A stretch of 11,966 nucleotides of DNA from Euperipatoides rowelli (taxonomy: Eukaryota; Onychophora; Udeonychophora; Euonychophora; Peripatopsidae), in NCBI GenBank assembly GCA_003024985.2, contig PXIH01S0008197.1. One strand, given 5' to 3'. Shown here in pieces: positions 8,428 through 11,966 of the stretch. How positions within the stretch are numbered: the stretch's first letter is position 1; every line of letters starts with the position of its first letter. The notes beneath the pieces were generated by a model. It saw only the letters and a program-made list of their open reading frames with translations. It was not told the origin of the DNA and did no database searches. The position numbers and the translations under genes are program-made.

Positions 8428-8544
8428 AGGATGATCGTGCCTCGAGACAGAGACGAAACAAACAATGCAAGAGAAGAAGGACGTATGAATACCTGAATGG
8501 AAGCAGAGTGGTTCGGCAAGCCTGAAGATATAGAAATTAAGACT
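8428..8544 (+). other. Candidate 117-nt internal or UTR exon
   Basis: The segment is clearly richer in G and purines than its flanks. It is bounded by an acceptor-like GCAG ending at 8427 and a perfect donor GTAAGT at 8545-8550. The frame through 8430 is open from 8391 to a TGA at 8523-8525. It encodes a strongly basic stretch (RQRRNKQCKRRRTYEYLNGS) and could be a terminal coding segment with 3' UTR. A second frame is open but interrupted by TGA at 8494-8496, directly before an ATG-started 64-codon frame (8497-8691) that runs through the donor. No frame is open across the whole segment, and the acceptor's polypyrimidine tract is poor, so a non-coding or UTR exon, or chance, is as likely. No family is recognised. 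Confidence 0.2.
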
Positions 8545-8550
8545 GTAAGT

Positions 8551-9681
8551 ATAGAGAGAAAAAAAAAAGACAAAATTGTATCAGGATTCAATTTTGAGCA
8601 AAATTTAAGTAATTTCAATCTAGAAACTTCATCTGCAAAAGAAAATAAGATTTACACTTTTACAATACTATTAATTATAAAAACAGTCTAGAATAACAGT
8701 GAAGAATAATCAAATGTATTGAAAAGTTATAAAATACTTTAACAGGAAGAAAATCAATATCAAATTATAAAATAATAATCATTGTTGATTCTAGTTAAAA
8801 TGTTTTTATACAAAAATATCAATGCTTTCTCCTATAACTTGTTGCATCCTGAATGTCTAAAGCTTTGACATTTATACATGATGGCATGTACAGTAAGCTA
8901 CATGGGGACATGCAATATGAGATAATTTAAGATAATCTTTGTTTTCCATGCGCATATTAACCTTGCAATGCTACTGGGTTTCTTTCATTCAATTTTGCTT
9001 AATATTTTATTTTTTCTTATATTTAAATAAATATTTTTAAAAAGCTGAATTAGTCGAGATTTTTAAGGCATTATTTTTACAAAAATATCCAAAAATGGTT
9101 ATAAAAATGACAAATGAGTAATTACATAAAACAAATTCATCAACTTTCTAGTTTCCAAAATGTTAAATTACAGTATGTGTAATTCTTTGTCTTTGTAGAA
9201 AGTTTATAGCAATTATAAATATATGAATCATCTAAAAATACTTTAAGCAATAGTGGTCTGCTTTGAAATTTATTTTACTATTTTTATTAGAAAAATGAAA
9301 TGCAAGACTACCAATCTTAATAAATATTTGTAGCAAATAATTTATGTGAATAATGAATTGATCATATCTACAGCTCATGGTGATGGGGGACATGCTAATG
9401 ATGCTATAGCATGTTCTTTTGTCAAAACAAAATGTGGGAGAGTCCCTAGTACTCACGGTAGGCAACCCTCTTAAATTAATAAAAATTTAATCAAATATTG
9501 CTCTTTAAAGACATTATTTTGTGTTTTCTATTGAAATTTGTAATAGGATTTAATTATAGAAAATAAATATTCAATGTTTACTTACAAAAGATTCCACAAC
9601 TTGGTAAATAAATATTTATTTTATTTGTAGGACTGTTAGGTATTGATCACCAGCAAAATGAGAGAAAAAAAAAAAATTTCG
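8551..9681. other. AT-rich non-coding stretch
   Basis: No gene is supported. It includes TACAGTA words at 8889 and 9169 and the hairpin ACATGCTA/TAGCATGT at 9390-9414. The 77-codon - strand frame at 9232-9465 contains no recognisable motif and is treated as chance. Confidence 0.6.
9390..9414. repeat. Perfect 8-bp-arm hairpin
   Basis: ACATGCTA (9390-9397) and TAGCATGT (9407-9414) pair around a 9-nt loop, just after a G5 run. Function is unknown. Confidence 0.45.
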
Positions 9682-9782
9682 TCTGCCATTACAACCCACA
9701 TTATTTTCAATTTTATAAGTTTAAAAAATTTCTGCCATTACAACCCACATTTTTTTTAATTTTATAAGAAGTTTAAAAAAAT
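9682..9782. repeat. 49-bp tandem duplication, two copies
   Basis: Copies begin at 9682 and 9731 with the identical TCTGCCATTACAACCCACAT. They differ by two substitutions (A to T and C to T) and a three-base AAG insertion in the second copy. This is a recent local duplication with no coding content. Confidence 0.9.
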
Positions 9783-10032
9783 ATCTCAATTATGACATGA
9801 TCAATTTTTACTATTTTCCTACCCTAATGTCTCTAATGGACTCATGGTGCTTTTATTATTAAATTTTTTTATCATTAACATGAACATTTCTTAATATAAG
9901 CTGTATACGGCTATTTTCATCTAAAAACTTCTAGCCATAATTATAGTATTTTTTTTATAACAAACTTAAGGGAACTTTATCTTGCAAGATGTTAGTTAAA
10001 AGCTTTGATTTCATTTTTATTAAAGTGACAAA
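9783..10032. other. AT-rich non-coding stretch
   Basis: I see nothing gene-like here: T-runs, no inverted ends and no motif words of interest. Confidence 0.6.
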
Positions 10033-10364
10033 TAGTGAATTTTGAATGGTTCTAATAAAACTTATTCAGTTACAAAAAAAATCACCCCTGTTCTTCTTAA
10101 ATCATTCAACAAATATTAACTACGTAGTTACTTCTCGCAACTATTATCCAAATATTCCAGTTATCTAATAACTCTTTGATTATAGTATTAAACTTAGTTT
10201 AATACAATAATCAAAGGGTTATTAGATNACTGGAATATTTGGATAATAGTTGCGAGAAGTAACTACGTAATTAATATTTTGTTGGATGATTTTAAAAGAA
10301 CAGGGGTGAATTTTTTTTTTTTTGTAACTGAATACGTTTTATTAGAACCATTCAAAATTTACTA
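10033..10364. mobile_element. Foldback MITE, 328 bp, TA target duplication
   Basis: Positions 10035-10362 form a nearly complete hairpin. The left arm (10035-10193) and right arm (10197-10362) are reverse complements along their whole length around a 3-nt loop. The termini read GTGAATTTTGAATGGTTC and, inverted, GTAAATTTTGAATGGTTC. TA lies directly outside both ends (10033-10034, 10363-10364), as expected for Tc1/mariner-type integration. Differences between the arms are scattered substitutions and a longer T-run on the right, so the element is fairly young. The N at 10228 pairs with a T in the left arm, which suggests it is A. There is no coding capacity; it would depend on a transposase encoded elsewhere. 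Confidence 0.85.
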
Positions 10365-10796
10365 ACCTTTTTAATTTAATTACAATTGAGAAAAGGTTCA
10401 TTCTTTCTCCATAAACATTCTACTTAGCTATGTTCACATTCTTCACTTACAACTTAACAATAGATGATGAAGCAAGTGAAAAAAGGGTACTTCAAAAATC
10501 TCAATTGAAGAGCACACCAATTCTACTTCTTGAGTGTTAATTATTAAACTATGGTGGTTTACAGGAATTTAAAACATTTGTCTTTTATTTCATAAACATA
10601 AACCATGTTCTGTATATTGCACAAAATATAAACTGTACACATCCATCTAGCTTAGAACTAACATTTTTAATTAGCTTTACAAAAAAAGTAATTTGTGGAA
10701 TAAATTACTGGTTAACAATATTGCCAATTAATCGTGGCAATTTATCACAAAATTTAAATTACTGCAATTACTTCCTAGTTTAATACAATAATAATC
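10365..10796. other. AT-rich non-coding spacer between two transposons
   Basis: No gene or repeat boundary can be supported. The sequence is AT-rich with T- and A-runs. Confidence 0.6.
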
Positions 10797-10806
10797 ATTA
10801 CCAGTT
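10797..10806. repeat. Left target-site duplication (ATTACCAGT + T)
   Basis: The 9-mer ATTACCAGT recurs in the same orientation at 11811-11819. The tenth base differs (T here, G at 11820). The two copies directly bracket inverted termini. Confidence 0.7.
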
Positions 10807-11037
10807 AGAGGTCAAGATTAACTTTATTCACTAGCGGTCAATGTCTTGTAACTTGGATAAAGTTAGTAGCCACTTTTTAGCTATAACCGGCCATTTACTT
10901 AGTATAAAATTTTTATCAAAATAGTGCTTACAAAATATAACTATTGTGTCCTTGTTCCCTGGCCATGAAATTAAGACTGTGAGAAAAATTTACATAGCTG
11001 TACTTTTTAAATTGTTTTTACTAACACAATGACAATG

Positions 11038-11149
11038 TACAGTATATACAGTGTAACCAATCTTGTTTTTTTTTTGTGTGTATACAGTATAATACAGTTA
11101 CAGTATATTCTGCATTTAAAATACAGTATATTATAAACAATATACTGTA
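11038..11149. repeat. Dense TACAGTA/TACTGTA cluster with 11-bp hairpin
   Basis: Five copies of TACAGTA or its complement occur in 112 bp (11038, 11083, 11099, 11122, 11143), with near-copies between them. TACAGTATATT (11122-11132) and AATATACTGTA (11139-11149) are perfect arms around ATAAAC. The cluster lies inside the 1,004-bp transposon, so it may be part of that family. Confidence 0.6.
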
Positions 11150-11296
11150 CAAAAATGTATAATACTGCATAAGCCTACTGATCAGTTGTGGACTGGGCCT
11201 AAAATTATTGGTTGCCAGGAGAAAAGGGGGACCACCCACAACTTGATGGCTATCATTTAATTTTTATAAGAAATAAAATTTTCAAAAAATTCATGT

Positions 11297-11336
11297 GGGG
11301 GAGGGGGGGGAGGACATTCCCTTAGGGGGGGCCCCC
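11297..11336. repeat. G-rich tract and GGGGGCCCCC palindrome
   Basis: G-runs of 5, 8 and 2 separated by single A residues (11297-11313) are followed at 11325-11336 by G7C5, containing a perfect 10-bp G/C palindrome. Quadruplex formation on the + strand is plausible. This is the most GC-dense short segment in the window. Confidence 0.7.
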
Positions 11337-11810
11337 AATTCCAACTAATTATTTTTATTTTCTTGTAGAAATGTTTTATATATTTTTTTTAAAAAAATTG
11401 TTATATACTTTTGAATTTGTTTTAAAAATTGTACAAAAGCAATTTTTTGCTTAATTAAAATTAAAACAAACAAGATTTAATTACGAAAATAAATGTATAG
11501 CAAAGTTGAAAGTTCACAGCCGTAAAGGTCAAAATCTCGATATAATCTCAAAGCATCAAATGCTATGAAAGGCTAAAAATACGTTAAAGCAAAAATCATA
11601 AAAGACTTGAAACATTATTTAAAAAAAAAATCATTTGGCAAAACCTAAAAGAATTAAGGTTATTTAAAGACATAAAAATTCAAAGTAATTTACCGATTTA
11701 TTATATTTGAGTGACTATTGGCCATATGTCTGGTATGGATAAATAATTTAATCACCAAAAATTATATTAAGTCGACCTGGGGTGAGTGGCGAATGCTAAT
11801 CTTGACCCCT

Positions 11811-11820
11811 ATTACCAGTG
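11811..11820. repeat. Right target-site duplication (ATTACCAGT + G)
   Basis: This exact 9-mer copy of the left duplication immediately follows the inverted terminus TAATCTTGACCCCT. Confidence 0.7.
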
Positions 11821-11966
11821 TATTATTATATTACTCAAACTATTGAGACTAGAAGTGGTTTATAATAATGATTTTTTTTTAATTGATTTATGTTTAGTTT
11901 TACTTAAAAATATTTTTTTAATTAATCAATTTGAAAAATTTAAACTGAAACATATAAAAATTTGCA
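11821..11966. other. AT-rich right edge of the window
   Basis: I see nothing beyond T- and A-runs. No gene or repeat boundary is supported. Confidence 0.6.

Larger units (their letters stand above)
10807..11810. mobile_element. Non-autonomous TIR transposon, 1,004 bp, Mutator-like by target duplication
   Basis: The left terminus starts AGAGGTCAAGATTAAC. The right terminus, inverted, starts AGGGGTCAAGATTAGC, a match of 14 of 16. The ends are flanked by the direct repeat ATTACCAGT. A 9-10 bp duplication is typical of the Mutator/MULE superfamily (9-11 bp); hAT usually makes 8 and Merlin 8-9. The inverted ends are short, and no transposase frame is present: the longest interior frame, 72 codons on the - strand, is low-complexity. 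The interior carries a hairpin (AACTTTAT 10820-10827 with ATAAAGTT 10857-10864), a dense TACAGTA cluster (11038-11149) and a G-rich tract (11297-11336). The superfamily assignment is inference; the boundaries are seen directly. Confidence 0.65.

Noticed and set aside
8497-8691. 64-codon + strand frame
   Set aside because: It runs through the consensus GTAAGT donor into AT-rich sequence. Only its first part could be exonic, and it is covered under the candidate exon.
9232-9465. 77-codon - strand frame
   Set aside because: There is no recognisable domain, and the length is compatible with chance.
7156-9847. Shared 16-mer TCTAATGGACTCRTGG at 7156 and 9832
   Set aside because: There is one mismatch and no extension into the flanks. 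About one such pair is expected in 12 kb, so it is not evidence of a repeat family.
11021-11239. 72-codon - strand frame
   Set aside because: It is translation of the TACAGTA cluster and AT-rich interior of the transposon (Tyr/Ile/Leu/Cys runs).

Overview
This window looks like non-coding, AT-rich genomic DNA from a multicellular eukaryote, most likely an invertebrate animal. By eye it is roughly 70% A+T. It has long homopolymer runs, microsatellites, three unresolved N bases (1798, 7478, 10228), CpG depletion over most of its length, and several cut-and-paste transposon footprints. There is no bacterial operon structure, and I see no rRNA, tRNA, CRISPR array or complete recognisable protein gene. 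The longest ATG-started open frames are 64-82 codons, about what AT-rich DNA gives by chance, so I do not annotate them as genes. I cannot name the organism. The overused words TACTGTA/TACAGTA and TACCGGTA should fingerprint it in a k-mer comparison.

Layout. 1-71: right-hand end of a TA-flanked DNA transposon whose body lies off the left edge. 74-2300: unassigned AT-rich sequence. 2333-2678: the best coding-like relic, a 78-codon Ser/Asp/Glu-rich open tail with stop, AATAAA and a 19-A tract. It reads as the 3' end of an mRNA copied back into the genome, or the 3' end of a retroelement. 2813-3377: a CT microsatellite and two tandem copies of a roughly 250-bp foldback element with C-tracts. 3378-4890: AT-rich DNA with C-tracts and hairpins. 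4890-5830: the least typical stretch, with three CCAAT boxes 33-36 bp apart, an E2F-like TTCCCGCC, a local CpG enrichment and a candidate 41-nt exon. 5835-8390: AT-rich DNA with a 22-C/(CA)n tract and small hairpins. 8428-8544: a second candidate exon. 9682-9782: a 49-bp tandem duplication. 10035-10362: a 328-bp foldback MITE with TA target duplication. 10797-11820: a 1,004-bp element with short inverted ends and a 9-10 bp target duplication, consistent with a non-autonomous Mutator-like transposon. The remainder is AT-rich.

No genes can be shown to work together here. The window is best read as intergenic or long-intron DNA shaped by small non-autonomous transposons. One candidate promoter/CpG patch and two weak exon candidates may belong to a larger gene that is not resolvable from the window. 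The strongest results are the two complete transposons near the right end, because each shows both termini and a target-site duplication.
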